From assembly GCF_044762745.1 (NCBI RefSeq), contig NZ_JBIWEX010000023.1, forward strand, positions 18,542 through 82,541: a stretch of 64,000 nucleotides of DNA. The letters run 5' to 3'. The translations under genes were made by a program, and so were the position numbers. The stretch comes from Psychrobacillus sp044762745. GTDB lineage: Bacteria; Bacillota; Bacilli; Bacillales_A; Planococcaceae. Every line of letters starts with the position of its first letter. Position 1 is the first letter of the stretch. Under the pieces are notes generated by a model that saw only the letters and a list, made by a program, of their open reading frames with translations, was not told the DNA's origin and did not search any database. Positions 44,156 to 52,607 of this stretch are shown here, piece by piece.

Positions 44156-44251
44156 TTATTTTTTTAGTTTCTTTATTAAATAGTTAGCAGAGAAAATAAG
44201 TAAAAAGACAATAGGTACTGCAATTGATAAAATAGTGCTGAGAGTTCCCAA
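44156..44251 (-). CDS. 31-residue hydrophobic peptide, divergent from Rgg-like regulator
   Basis: A TTG-initiated 31-codon frame with GAGGGG six bases upstream. The peptide has a hydrophobic core (LSIAVPIVFLLIFSANY) and a basic tail IKKLKK. It lies back to back with the Rgg/PlcR-like regulator, about 110 bp between starts. In streptococcal Rgg/SHP systems a small hydrophobic peptide gene sits in just this place and encodes the signal. Here the charge pattern is reversed (basic C-terminus), so it might equally be a small membrane toxin or chance. Confidence 0.45.
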   Translation of the reverse strand: MGTLSTILSIAVPIVFLLIFSANYLIKKLKK

Positions 44252-44362
44252 ATTATACCCCTCGAATTTAATATTTTTTGAATATTTAAGACTTTAAATT
44301 TAGTATAATAGAAATTAAGATAATTATTTCAAAATATACGAATCGGAATATTTGGAGGTACT

Positions 44363-45226
44363 ATGGGGTTTGGACAAACATTAAAGCGAATTAGATTAAA
44401 CCGTAATATGTCGCAAGAGAAAATTGCTGCAGGTTTAATAACTCAAGGAACTTATTCAAGAATAGAACGGGATCAGCTTCAATTAGACGTAGAGTTATTT
44501 TTGAAGCTGCTTGAACGCTTGAATATATCTAGCAATGAGTTTCTTTTTATTCACAATAATTACCAAGCGATAGAGCATGAATCCATCATGAAAGACTTTA
44601 GAGACTTAGAAATCACATTGCCTGAAACTTTAAATAATCATATGAGAAGATTGAGTATATATTTAAAAAGATATCCATCATCTAATTTAAATAAGGTTTT
44701 TATTGCTTATCAAATTTTATATTTATATGTAGTAGAAGGTAATATTGAACTAGCAAAACAAAAGGCTAGTTTAGTTTGGAGCGATTTTCAAAAATTAGAT
44801 AGTTGGTATATTGATGATTTAATTTTATTAAATAGCCTATTAATCTTATTTCCATTAGATACAGCTATAGAAATTACAACAACGGCTTTAAAACGCATCG
44901 ATGCTTATGAGCATTTTGAAAAAGATTTAACCTATTTAAAAATTTATTTCGAAATGGATTTATGTGTAATCCTTATACAGCAACAGAAATATGAGCTAGT
45001 ACTCCATAAACTTAATTATATCTATGAAAATTACAAACAAAAAATGTCTTATCAAACGTTAGTGGCGTTATTTACAAATAGGGCGATTTGTTTATTTCAT
45101 TTAAATAAACCAGTAGAAGAAGAGCTCACAAAATTGAATTTATTATTAAGTTTATATGGGGAGTCTTCATTATTGGACTCGTTGCTTAAAATTTTTAAAA
45201 ACCATACCATTGAGATGAATAAGTGA
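44363..45226 (+). CDS. Rgg/PlcR-like HTH + TPR transcriptional regulator
   Basis: A 287-residue protein: XRE-type helix-turn-helix at the N-terminus (GFGQTLKRIRLNRNMSQEKI, GTYSRIERDQLQLD; about 1-60) and an all-helical, TPR-like C-terminal domain (about 75-285). This is the architecture of the RRNPP/Rgg family, whose members bind small secreted peptides as quorum signals. TTTGGAGG precedes the ATG. The small gene at 44156-44251 is divergent from it; no peptide gene is visible directly downstream. Confidence 0.85.
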   Translation: MGFGQTLKRIRLNRNMSQEKIAAGLITQGTYSRIERDQLQLDVELFLKLLERLNISSNEFLFIHNNYQAIEHESIMKDFRDLEITLPETLNNHMRRLSIYLKRYPSSNLNKVFIAYQILYLYVVEGNIELAKQKASLVWSDFQKLDSWYIDDLILLNSLLILFPLDTAIEITTTALKRIDAYEHFEKDLTYLKIYFEMDLCVILIQQQKYELVLHKLNYIYENYKQKMSYQTLVALFTNRAICLFHLNKPVEEELTKLNLLLSLYGESSLLDSLLKIFKNHTIEMNK

Positions 45227-45349
45227 TGCACCTCATTGTAATAAAACAATTGCTGTACTATATTACTAATAGTCTAAATTAGAATCAAAATTAAAGAAGA
45301 TATTTTTTAAAGTTGCCAATTTACTACCGTTTAAAATTGCACTTAAATA

Positions 45350-45405
45350 TATTATGGGGAACCTTATCACAAATAGTGGTAAAGCGGAGAGTGGAGTTAA
45401 CTGTG
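45350..45405. repeat. Dispersed repeat R1-like, copy 4
   Basis: GGGGAACCTTATCACAAATAG.GGTAAA..G.GTGGAGTTAACT aligns best with 61573-61612. Nothing else is visible in 45227-45500. Confidence 0.5.
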
Positions 45406-45500
45406 GATAATTTTTTATTGTTGAAGGTAAACGGCTAAAGTCCATGCTGCTTGGGGTTTGTGAATTTATTGTTTTTTGTTTTTTTCTTCCAATTTTAGGA

Positions 45501-45590
45501 TGTGAAACGTTGAACCGTACCATAAATATGTGAGGTTATAAAAAGACCACCTAGAAACGTTAATTTGACGACGATCTAGTTGGTTTTTAT
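45501..45590. repeat. R1 tail plus hairpin, copy 5
   Basis: GAACCGTACCATAAATATGTGAGG, then GACCACCTAGAAACGTT...GATCTAGTTGGTTTTTA, a worn version of 43887-43969. Confidence 0.5.
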
Positions 45591-45669
45591 CATTAATTTG
45601 ATACAACCAAATAAATAACTTATGGAGAAACGTAATACTAAAAAATCTAGATGTATCTCTTGTCTAAGA

Positions 45670-45957
45670 GGAATTTTTGTTACACAAGAAACTTTGTTGA
45701 ACGAAGAGGCACAACATAATATTCCGGATATTGTAAATCAAGTGGATTTGCCAGTTTATTTTGTAATTGGAAAATTCGATTATATGACGTCTGTTAATGC
45801 TGCAAAAAATTATTATGATAGTCTGGAAGCACCTGTAAAAGAGTTTATTATATTTGAAGAGTCTGCTCATTATCCACAGTTCGAAGAGAAAGAGAAGTTT
45901 ACTGTATGGTTAAATAAAACCTTCAATGAACTTCTGAATGGAGCTTTTGAATCTTGA
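45670..45957 (+). pseudogene. C-terminal fragment of an alpha/beta hydrolase (proline iminopeptidase-like)
   Basis: About 90 open codons reading IPDIVNQVDLPVYFVIGKFD and later FEESAHYPQFEEKEKF. That is the C-terminal third of an alpha/beta hydrolase, with the acid (GKFD) and the base (SAHYPQFEE) of the triad but no nucleophile region before it. The preceding 15 codons look unrelated, and the Met at 45622 has no ribosome site. Unrelated to the hydrolase at 60616. Confidence 0.75.
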
Positions 45958-46022
45958 TATCGACTTTCAAGAGTCTAATCACTACAATTATTGCTAAAAC
46001 AAGGACAGGAAAGATAATGTGA

Positions 46023-46070
46023 GGTACCAGGGTTCTAAAACAATTTTGAATTGTTTCAGTACCTGGTACC
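46023..46070. repeat. Palindromic repeat family A, copy 2
   Basis: GGTACCAGGGTTCTAAAACAA around TTTTG and TTGTTTCAGTACCTGGTACC; nearly a full palindrome. Confidence 0.75.
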
Positions 46071-46149
46071 AAACCCTAACTAACAAAACTCTTTTGATAA
46101 CCTTTTCTCATTTCTTTAAATAAGTCCCTGTGTTAGAAAAAAATCGGAC

Positions 46150-46181
46150 GCTATTCTGAATTGTGTTAGAACCTGGTATCT
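46150..46181. repeat. Palindromic repeat family A, copy 3 (right half)
   Basis: CTATTCTGAATTGTGTTAGAACCTGGTATC; the left half is replaced by other DNA. Confidence 0.65.
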
Positions 46182-46385
46182 TTCGTTTTTAATTTCGATA
46201 ACTCTTTTATTAACAAAGCATGATCCGCCTTTGCATATTCATGCTGACTTGATTCTTTTAACGAAGATAGAATAGCTATCTATATACATTCTTTTTATGG
46301 CTACTTTTTAAGAAAATTAACAGATTATGGATTCCAAAATATTAAAAGGATCAAGTGAAAGGTACTAGATACATGTGCTATGAAT
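46182..46385. other. Gene-poor gap with possible coding remnant
   Basis: On the minus strand about 46190-46285 one frame reads SSLKESSQHEYAKADHALL, coding-like but unbounded and without a start; probably a gene scrap. I see nothing else between 45958 and 46616 besides the repeats. Confidence 0.3.
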
Positions 46386-46438
46386 GGTGTTAGGCTCTCG
46401 TTGAATTCTGAATTGTGTCTGAACCTGGTACCCGACAC
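46386..46438. repeat. Palindromic repeat family A, copy 4
   Basis: GTGTTAGGCTCTCGTTGAATT, then CTGAATTGTGTCTGAACCTGG and TACCCGACAC. Confidence 0.7.
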
Positions 46439-46616
46439 TAATAAGGTGCTTTTGTTAAATGATGATTGATCGCTTTTGCGATCTTTTTTTGTTGAACTAA
46501 CATTTCTGGTTAATCGAATGAAAGCCAACCTCTCGTTGTAAAACAATTTACATCGAGTTAGGGAATGGAAATGGCAAAAGAGTCATATAAAATTATGAAA
46601 GGAGGAAAGTGATAAA

Positions 46617-47726
46617 ATGCAGATAATGAACAAGAATTATCGTGCGAGTGTGAGTATGGTCTACATTATGACTAATAATGAAGTAATGAATCAAATCATT
46701 GCCTTTTACAGGGACATGAATGGAATGCTCACTTTTGTCGGATCTTACCCGACTCATGGTAGAGGTACTGGAATAAAGGAAGTGTCCACTGCCACAGCAA
46801 ACGATGGCGTCGATCCTCTTACTTCACAAGGCGCCCTAACTTTGTCCCGTGATGGACGTTTTCTACTTGCCGTTAACGCAGGAAGTCATAGTATCAGTAG
46901 TTTCATCATAACCGAAAGTGGAATACCTGTCCTCATGGATGTTAAGCCATCAGGAGGTGCTCAGCCCAATAGTGTGGATGTGCTTGGAACTCTTGTCTAT
47001 GTTTCCAATGTAGGTAATACTGCAAATAATTTTTCATCCAATATCTCTGGATTTCACATCGATGATAACGGACACATTACTCCTATTCCTGGATCCACCC
47101 ACTCTCTCAGTACTTTTAATGCCCAACCGGCGCAGGTTCTCTTTACTCCTGATGGCAGTAAAATCCTTGTATCCGAACTTACTTCAAACCATCTCAGTGT
47201 ATTTAGTGTAAATAAAGATGGGACGGTTACTGGACCAACCGTTAATGATTCTTATGGCCAAGGACCATTGGGCGCTTATTTTCTATCCTCTGGAATCCTC
47301 TTAGTTACTGAAGCAAATTCAAACGCACTTTCATCTTATTCATTTAGCAACGATGGGACCCTTCATGTAATTAGCGGCTCTGTACCAAACGGATATAAGA
47401 CTGCTTGTTGGGTCATAACAACGAGGGATGAACGTTTTGCATTCATTACTAACACTTTAAGCGGTACTATCTCAACCTACCGAATCGATCCCAATGGAGC
47501 ACTGTCGGTGGTACGGCATATTACCAGTACACCGCCAGGTACAGCACCAGGTTTGCCGATGGATGTTGGAGTGAGTAAAGATGGAAGGCATTTTTACACT
47601 CTTAACGGGAATCAGGGGACAGTATCCGTATTTAATATCCAAAAGGATGGTAGTTTAGCGAGATTGCAAATTGCAGCATGGACTAACTTTCCTTACTATG
47701 GATCGCAAGGTTTAGCTGTTCTTTGA
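46617..47726 (+). CDS. Lactonase-family seven-bladed beta-propeller protein
   Basis: A 369-residue protein of the lactonase/6-phosphogluconolactonase-like beta-propeller family (PF10282 type). Blade repeats are seen as LSRDGRFLLAVNAGSHSIS, FTPDGSKILVSELTSNHLS, TTRDERFAFITNTLSGTIS and VSKDGRHFYTLNGNQGTVS. No signal peptide. GGAGG lies 11 bases before ATG 46617; later Mets (46656, 46668) are possible starts and would remove an atypical N-terminus. Codon use is a little more GC-rich than its neighbours, hinting at transfer. True enzymatic activity is uncertain. Confidence 0.85.
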   Translation: MQIMNKNYRASVSMVYIMTNNEVMNQIIAFYRDMNGMLTFVGSYPTHGRGTGIKEVSTATANDGVDPLTSQGALTLSRDGRFLLAVNAGSHSISSFIITESGIPVLMDVKPSGGAQPNSVDVLGTLVYVSNVGNTANNFSSNISGFHIDDNGHITPIPGSTHSLSTFNAQPAQVLFTPDGSKILVSELTSNHLSVFSVNKDGTVTGPTVNDSYGQGPLGAYFLSSGILLVTEANSNALSSYSFSNDGTLHVISGSVPNGYKTACWVITTRDERFAFITNTLSGTISTYRIDPNGALSVVRHITSTPPGTAPGLPMDVGVSKDGRHFYTLNGNQGTVSVFNIQKDGSLARLQIAAWTNFPYYGSQGLAVL

Positions 47727-48072
47727 TTCTAATGGTTTTTCCATACTGGGTGGAATAATAAAGGTGCATAGAATCAAAAATAAGTAAACTTCGGACAGGG
47801 CAAGGAGAAAAAATATGATCCTATCTGAATCCATTAGTAAATGAGGTTTTACTCTTGGATAAAAGATAGAAAAAATAGGTATATTACATCCTTAGGTCCT
47901 TGTTCTAGAAACTAACGGTAAACGTTTAGTCTATAAAAGGTATTTGTTGACCTGCTCGATTCTAGATCGTGGTCTTTTTACTAAGTTTGTAGCATTAACG
48001 ATTTTGCTTATTATAGATTACAATATAGATAGTTTTAATAATCGGAGAATTATAAAAGATAGAGGGGTAGCA
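47727..48072. other. Gap without recognisable gene
   Basis: AT-rich DNA with several stops in all frames; no repeat or promoter stands out. Confidence 0.4.
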
Positions 48073-48240
48073 TTGGTAAATGTTAAACAAAAGAATTTGA
48101 GCATGTTAAATCTATTGAAAATTCCAAGTGGAGAAGATGTCATCATTGGACGAATGTATATTGCGGAAGGGGAAGGTCCACACAATAGGTTAAAACGGCG
48201 AATCCTAATTTACATATTAGGAATCGCCGTTTTAAAATAG
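48073..48240 (+). CDS. Possible small ORF (55 aa), unknown or gene remnant
   Basis: TTG-initiated with AGAGGGG five bases upstream: opens MVNVKQKNLSMLNLLKIPSG and continues EDVIIGRMYIAEGEGPHNRL. The last 17 codons are formed by the terminator hairpin at 48190-48235, which is unusual for a real C-terminus, so the frame may be the open start of a truncated gene. Confidence 0.25.
   Translation: MVNVKQKNLSMLNLLKIPSGEDVIIGRMYIAEGEGPHNRLKRRILIYILGIAVLK
48190..48235 (+). terminator. 20-bp hairpin (one mismatch)
   Basis: TTAAAACGGCGAATCCTAAT against its complement with a 6-base loop. DNA from 48241 to 48744 holds no recognisable gene; composition becomes more GC-rich from about 48550. Confidence 0.7.
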
Positions 48241-48744
48241 GAATCACAAATGAAACCCTCATTTAGAGTCTTTACGCTGATGAATACCACGTCATACCCT
48301 AAAACTAATTGTATGAATTTTGGTGGAGCTGTGAGATTTGCTTTGCATATGAAAAGTGGTGTTATGATAGGGTTCATTTTTGAGGATGCGGTATGCTCTG
48401 TACAGTTGTTCAAATATAACAAGCGTTGAAGAACCTAAATTTAAATCAATTTTACTTATAGAAATATCTTCATCATATTTATTGTTTTTGTTATCTCCTC
48501 TTTGTTTTTTTGAATTGCATAGGGCTCATCCTACAATTTGAAGTAAACTCCAACCACAGAATGAAACCAAAAAGGATGAATAACATCGTACTTCTCTTTC
48601 CCGGGCTCAAATAGGCCGCTTGATCCATTATGAGGTTCCAGAATTAACAACTTATTTACAACTTATAAACAAGTCAGAGGCAATGCCCCGTTATAATGAA
48701 AAGGAATGGAACACACATTCAACTACATTTTAAGGAGCATTCTT

Positions 48745-49404
48745 GTGGACAAAATACTTATCATTGAAGACGATCAGGCCATTTCCGAGCTAATCCGTCT
48801 GAATTTGAATTTGGCTGGCTATAAGAGCAGTCAGGCCTTTAACGGCAATGACGCCTTGGCCATGCTTGAACAGGAGACGCCAGATCTGGTGCTGCTTGAT
48901 GTGATGCTGCCGGACAAGGACGGATTCGATCTGATGGATAAACTCCGGTCGAGTGGTATTCCTGTCATTTTTCTGACCGCTAGAAACAGCCTGTCTGATA
49001 AGGTTAAAGGGCTGAAGATGGGCGCGGATGATTATATTGTCAAGCCGTTTGAGGCAATGGAGCTGCTGGCCCGAATGGAGGCTGTACTGCGCCGGTATGA
49101 TAGCAAACGCACCCTGCTAGTCCATGAGAACCTGACCATTGATCTAGAGAAGCGCACCGTGACGAAAGACGACATTGGAGTTGATTTGACCCTGAAGGAA
49201 TACGAGTTGTTGCTTCTGCTGATCCGCAACCGGAACAAGGCGTTATCAAGGGAAAAAATCCTTGAGCTAGTCTGGTGCTATGACTATGCGGGAGAGACCC
49301 GCACGGTGGATATTCATATCCAGAAGCTACGTAAGAAGCTCGGCTGGGAGGACCGCATCCGCACAGTATTCAAATTCGGCTACAGGCTGGAGGACACCAT
49401 ATGA
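48745..49404 (+). CDS. OmpR/PhoB-family response regulator (foreign island)
   Basis: 219 residues: receiver 1-115 with IIEDD, D52 in LVLLDVMLPDKDG and K near 101, then a winged-helix DNA-binding domain (about 125-218). GTG 48745 follows AAGGAG by 7 bases. Base composition and codon choice (CTG, CGG, GCC) differ sharply from the surrounding AT-rich genes. It overlaps the kinase gene by 4 bp; together they form a two-component system, and the target is probably the secreted protein that follows. Confidence 0.93.
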   Translation: MDKILIIEDDQAISELIRLNLNLAGYKSSQAFNGNDALAMLEQETPDLVLLDVMLPDKDGFDLMDKLRSSGIPVIFLTARNSLSDKVKGLKMGADDYIVKPFEAMELLARMEAVLRRYDSKRTLLVHENLTIDLEKRTVTKDDIGVDLTLKEYELLLLLIRNRNKALSREKILELVWCYDYAGETRTVDIHIQKLRKKLGWEDRIRTVFKFGYRLEDTI

Positions 49405-50831
49405 AGCTGTGGAAGAAGATATTTCTGGGTGCCTTTCTTTTGTTCGAGCTGGTGTTTAACTTTGCCTCGCTCTACCTGATTCAATATCATTTCAGTATGA
49501 ATCTGAACAAGGAAATCGAACGAAGCTTGACCGAACAGCGGGTGATCCAGTCCGGACTCCAGACTAACGGCACCTATATCAATGAGAAGCTGGGCTTCCC
49601 GCAAAGTGTGGTGCGTGATTTCCTGAGAATTACCTTTCAGGAATATACAAGTTATTTCGATCAGAAGGGCGTATTCATCGAGCTGCTGGATGAAAATAGA
49701 CAAATGGTGTACAGCAGCTTTAATAAGAGCTTCGTGGGGACGCGTGGTGAGCTGGAGGTTCATCCTTCCGGTCTGCGGAATTACGTTATCCGCGATATTG
49801 GTGAGAAGAGCTATCTGTTTGTCACGAGCGGGCTCGCACTGGAGGAAGACCATTTTCTGCTGACCTATGTTCGTGATATCACGGACATTTATACGGACAG
49901 GTCGGCGCAATTTAACCTTTTTTTCAAGCTGAATGCGGTAACCATGCTTATTCTCGGGCTGGGGTTGTATTTGCTGCTCTGGTACCTGACACGCTCGATC
50001 CGTAGCCTGACACGTTCCGCACAAATCATTGCCGAAGGTGATTACAGCCAGCGTGTGCACATTTATTCCAAGGATGAGGTCGGTATTCTGGCTCGCAATT
50101 TCAACCGGATGGCCACAGCCGTGGAGGACAATATCGATAAACTGAAACGCACAGCCGAGGACAAGCAGCATTTCACTGAATGCCTTACCCATGAGCTCAA
50201 GACGCCGCTGACCTCGATTATAGGATATGCCGATCTTCTCCGCTCGACCAAATACAACGAGGAGCTGCATTTCAAAGGACTGAACTATATTTATACGGAG
50301 GGTAAACGGCTAGAGAGACTCTCATTTAAACTGATGGATCTGATTTTGCTCCGCAAGGAGGAGCTTATTGGAACCCGTGAGGATGCTCGTGAGCTGTGCA
50401 CGGAAATTGCCGCTTCCTTCCTCCCACGGCTGGAGAGTGAGGGTCTAGCGCTGGTCCAACAGGTAGAATCCTCCTACCTAACCGTTGACCGAGACTTGTT
50501 CAAGGTGCTGTGCACCAATCTGCTCGATAACGCCATCAAGGCATCGACGGAAGGCGGGCGCATTATGCTTCAAGGACATGCGGACGGCGATGGAGGCTAT
50601 GTGCTCGAGATCGTCGACGAAGGTAACGGCATCCTTGAGGAGGATTTAGAGAAGATCTTTGAACCGTTTTATATGGTTGATAAGGCAAGGTCCAGATCCC
50701 ATCAGGGTGCAGGTCTTGGACTGGCCATCTGTGCGGAAATCGTGCGGCTGCATGGGGCAGGCATAGACATTCATAGCCGCTTGAATCAGGGGACTACGGT
50801 GAAGCTTACCTGGGCAGGAGTTTACAACTAA
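49401..50831 (+). CDS. Sensor histidine kinase (foreign island)
   Basis: 476 residues: membrane segments about 8-28 and 177-196, extracytoplasmic sensor between them, HAMP about 197-248, HisKA with H264 in CLTHELKTPLTS, and an ATPase domain with N box LLDNAIKAS, G1 VDEGNGI, F box FEPFY and G2 GAGLGLAI. GC-rich like its partner. A long open frame on the opposite strand (49380-50270) is a by-product of this codon use. Confidence 0.93.
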   Translation: MKLWKKIFLGAFLLFELVFNFASLYLIQYHFSMNLNKEIERSLTEQRVIQSGLQTNGTYINEKLGFPQSVVRDFLRITFQEYTSYFDQKGVFIELLDENRQMVYSSFNKSFVGTRGELEVHPSGLRNYVIRDIGEKSYLFVTSGLALEEDHFLLTYVRDITDIYTDRSAQFNLFFKLNAVTMLILGLGLYLLLWYLTRSIRSLTRSAQIIAEGDYSQRVHIYSKDEVGILARNFNRMATAVEDNIDKLKRTAEDKQHFTECLTHELKTPLTSIIGYADLLRSTKYNEELHFKGLNYIYTEGKRLERLSFKLMDLILLRKEELIGTREDARELCTEIAASFLPRLESEGLALVQQVESSYLTVDRDLFKVLCTNLLDNAIKASTEGGRIMLQGHADGDGGYVLEIVDEGNGILEEDLEKIFEPFYMVDKARSRSHQGAGLGLAICAEIVRLHGAGIDIHSRLNQGTTVKLTWAGVYN

Positions 50832-50940
50832 TTTGCAACTTGTCGATACTTTCACAACATCGCTTCTCTATCATTGGAATTGCAGGGAGGAATTGCGCAG
50901 TTCCAAATGTACCTGACAATCAAAGTGGAGGGATTAGATA

Positions 50941-51843
50941 ATGACAGATAGAACAAAAAAAACCAGAACAGGATCAGGTAAAAAAACGGGCGGTATCATA
51001 ATCGCTGGTTTACTTCTCACAGCCAGCTTGAGTGTAGTCGCTGTTGCCGCGACGAACGGGGTTGAAACGACTCCGAAGAATGTGGTGCAGACCGAAAAAA
51101 CCGGCGCGGAAACGACGAAGCTGAGTGTGGAGTATAGCGTCCCAACCGCAGGAGAAGAGGCTATTGGCCTACCTGTGAAGAAGGAACAGGCCATCCGTAT
51201 CGTCGAGAACACGCTACAGCAAATGTTCGGCACGGAGCTGGCGGATTTGCCGTCAGAAGCACATGTGCAACTCAATGACGAAGCAAGTGAGAAGAAATAT
51301 CAGGAGTTTCAAAAGCATACCTACCCGGATAAGGTGATGGCTTACGAGTCGAAATTTAAAGGACCTTCTTGGACCGTCGCCTACTGGGAAGTTCCGGAAG
51401 TAAATGCAGAAACGGGTGAGACGAAGTCGACGCAAAAAAACGACTCCTATTATGCAACTGTCGATGCCGTCAATGGCGAGCTGCTGAAAGTGGCGAGATA
51501 TGCCGCGGAAAGCGCACCGGGGGAACCAAGCATTCAACCGATTTCAGAGTCGGGAACTCAAGTGACTCAGGAGCCGAGCACATCTTCGGTTATCAATCCG
51601 CTGAACATCACACTAGAAAAGGCTAAGCAGACCGCCACCGATTTTGTAGACAAACATGATCTTGCCAAAGGGGTTGCAGTCGTTAGCACCACGGCGTATG
51701 ACTTCAAAACAAATTTTCAGGTGCTGATCCAGCTTGAGAACGGCCAGACGGACTATGTGGGGGTCAATACGACAACCGGAAAAGTAGTCTTATATGAGCA
51801 CAATATCGACGAGACGCTGGTGAAGGAAGTACAGAAAATGTGA
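50941..51843 (+). CDS. Secreted or membrane-anchored PepSY-like protein (foreign island)
   Basis: 300 residues. After a basic N-terminus, one hydrophobic segment (IIIAGLLLTASLSVVAVAA, about 18-36) acts as signal or anchor. The rest is extracytoplasmic with two PepSY-like units (about 80-185 with SYYATVDAVNGELLKVARYA; about 220-298 with YVGVNTTTGKVVLYEH). PepSY domains often bind or inhibit proteases or sense envelope state. GGAGG precedes the ATG. It shares the GC-rich composition of the two-component genes 110 bp upstream and probably belongs to their regulon. Confidence 0.8.
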   Translation: MTDRTKKTRTGSGKKTGGIIIAGLLLTASLSVVAVAATNGVETTPKNVVQTEKTGAETTKLSVEYSVPTAGEEAIGLPVKKEQAIRIVENTLQQMFGTELADLPSEAHVQLNDEASEKKYQEFQKHTYPDKVMAYESKFKGPSWTVAYWEVPEVNAETGETKSTQKNDSYYATVDAVNGELLKVARYAAESAPGEPSIQPISESGTQVTQEPSTSSVINPLNITLEKAKQTATDFVDKHDLAKGVAVVSTTAYDFKTNFQVLIQLENGQTDYVGVNTTTGKVVLYEHNIDETLVKEVQKM

Positions 51844-51884
51844 AGCATTTCAGAGATAAGTTCTTTAAATGAAAAGGCACAAAT

Positions 51885-52410
51885 GTGAATTCACGTGCTT
51901 TACTTAAATTAAGCTGCAAGATTCGCTGCTTCGAGCAATGTTATTTCAGATGGATGTTAGATATCAATAGAATAGAACCCGCAGCTTATAAGAAAGTATT
52001 TTTAATTGAAAATTCAGGTGTATTTCCAATTTTACTAGATCGCTTTCCAAATTTGCCAATAGTATGTACAAACGGCCAATTTCGTTATGCTGTTTAGTTG
52101 TTACTTGAGCGACTAGATGTAACAACAGAAATTTATTATTCCGGGGATTTTAATCCAAAAGGTGTATTAATTGCAGATTGACTATTTGCACGCTATCCAA
52201 ACCAAGTAAAAATACTCAAAATGGATGTAGGTTCATATCAAAATTCTGAGCCAATTGAGCTAATCAGCGATCAACGCCTGAAACAACTTAGGAAATAAAA
52301 AAACAAGAACTAAAACTTTTTGGAGAAGTCATTTTGCAACAAAAAGTAGCAGGGTACCAAGAAGGTATATTAGATGACTTAATAAAAGAATTTGAGGAAA
52401 TCGTTAAGTC
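51885..52410 (+). pseudogene. Decayed JetD-like (TIGR02679/DUF2399, Wadjet) gene
   Basis: Broken frames read VFLIENSGVFPILLDRFPNL, PIVCTNGQFRYAV, LLLERLDVTTEIYYSGDFNP and KGVLIAD. The motifs E-N-x-G-V-F, C-x-x-G-Q and Y-x-G-D-F-x-P-x-G are those of the TOPRIM-like C-terminal domain of TIGR02679 proteins, the JetD nuclease subunit of Wadjet anti-plasmid systems (memory). In-frame stops occur near 52096 and 52180, and a frameshift near 52300. No jetA, jetB or jetC remains nearby. Confidence 0.7.
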
Positions 52411-52454
52411 GGGTACCCGGCACCATAAATAATCTTTTGGGTAAAAAAGAGAAG

Positions 52455-52498
52455 AATCCCACTAAAAAGCCGACAAGTAAACTTTTCAGTAGGATTTT
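52455..52498 (+). terminator. Hairpin after JetD remnant
   Basis: AATCCCACTAAAAAG against CTTTTCAGTAGGATT, a 15-bp stem with wobble pairs, then TTGT. Confidence 0.5.
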
Positions 52499-52573
52499 GT
52501 GTCGATTGTTGAAGAATATAGGAGTATTATTTTAAAATTGTGTTAATCTATTAACTGATGAATAATATTCCAA

Positions 52574-52587
52574 AATAAACGTTTTCT
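52574..52587 (+). promoter_or_regulatory. Weak candidate cre site upstream of aspA
   Basis: AATAAACGTTTTCT matches 12 of 14 positions of the cre consensus; the first two bases differ. Confidence 0.3.
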
Positions 52588-52607
52588 TAGAAATGGAGAT
52601 TAGGATA

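Noticed and set aside
49380..50270. 296-codon minus-strand frame opposite the histidine kinase
   Set aside because: Produced by GC-rich codon use of the kinase; it has no family features, and the sense gene has all kinase motifs.
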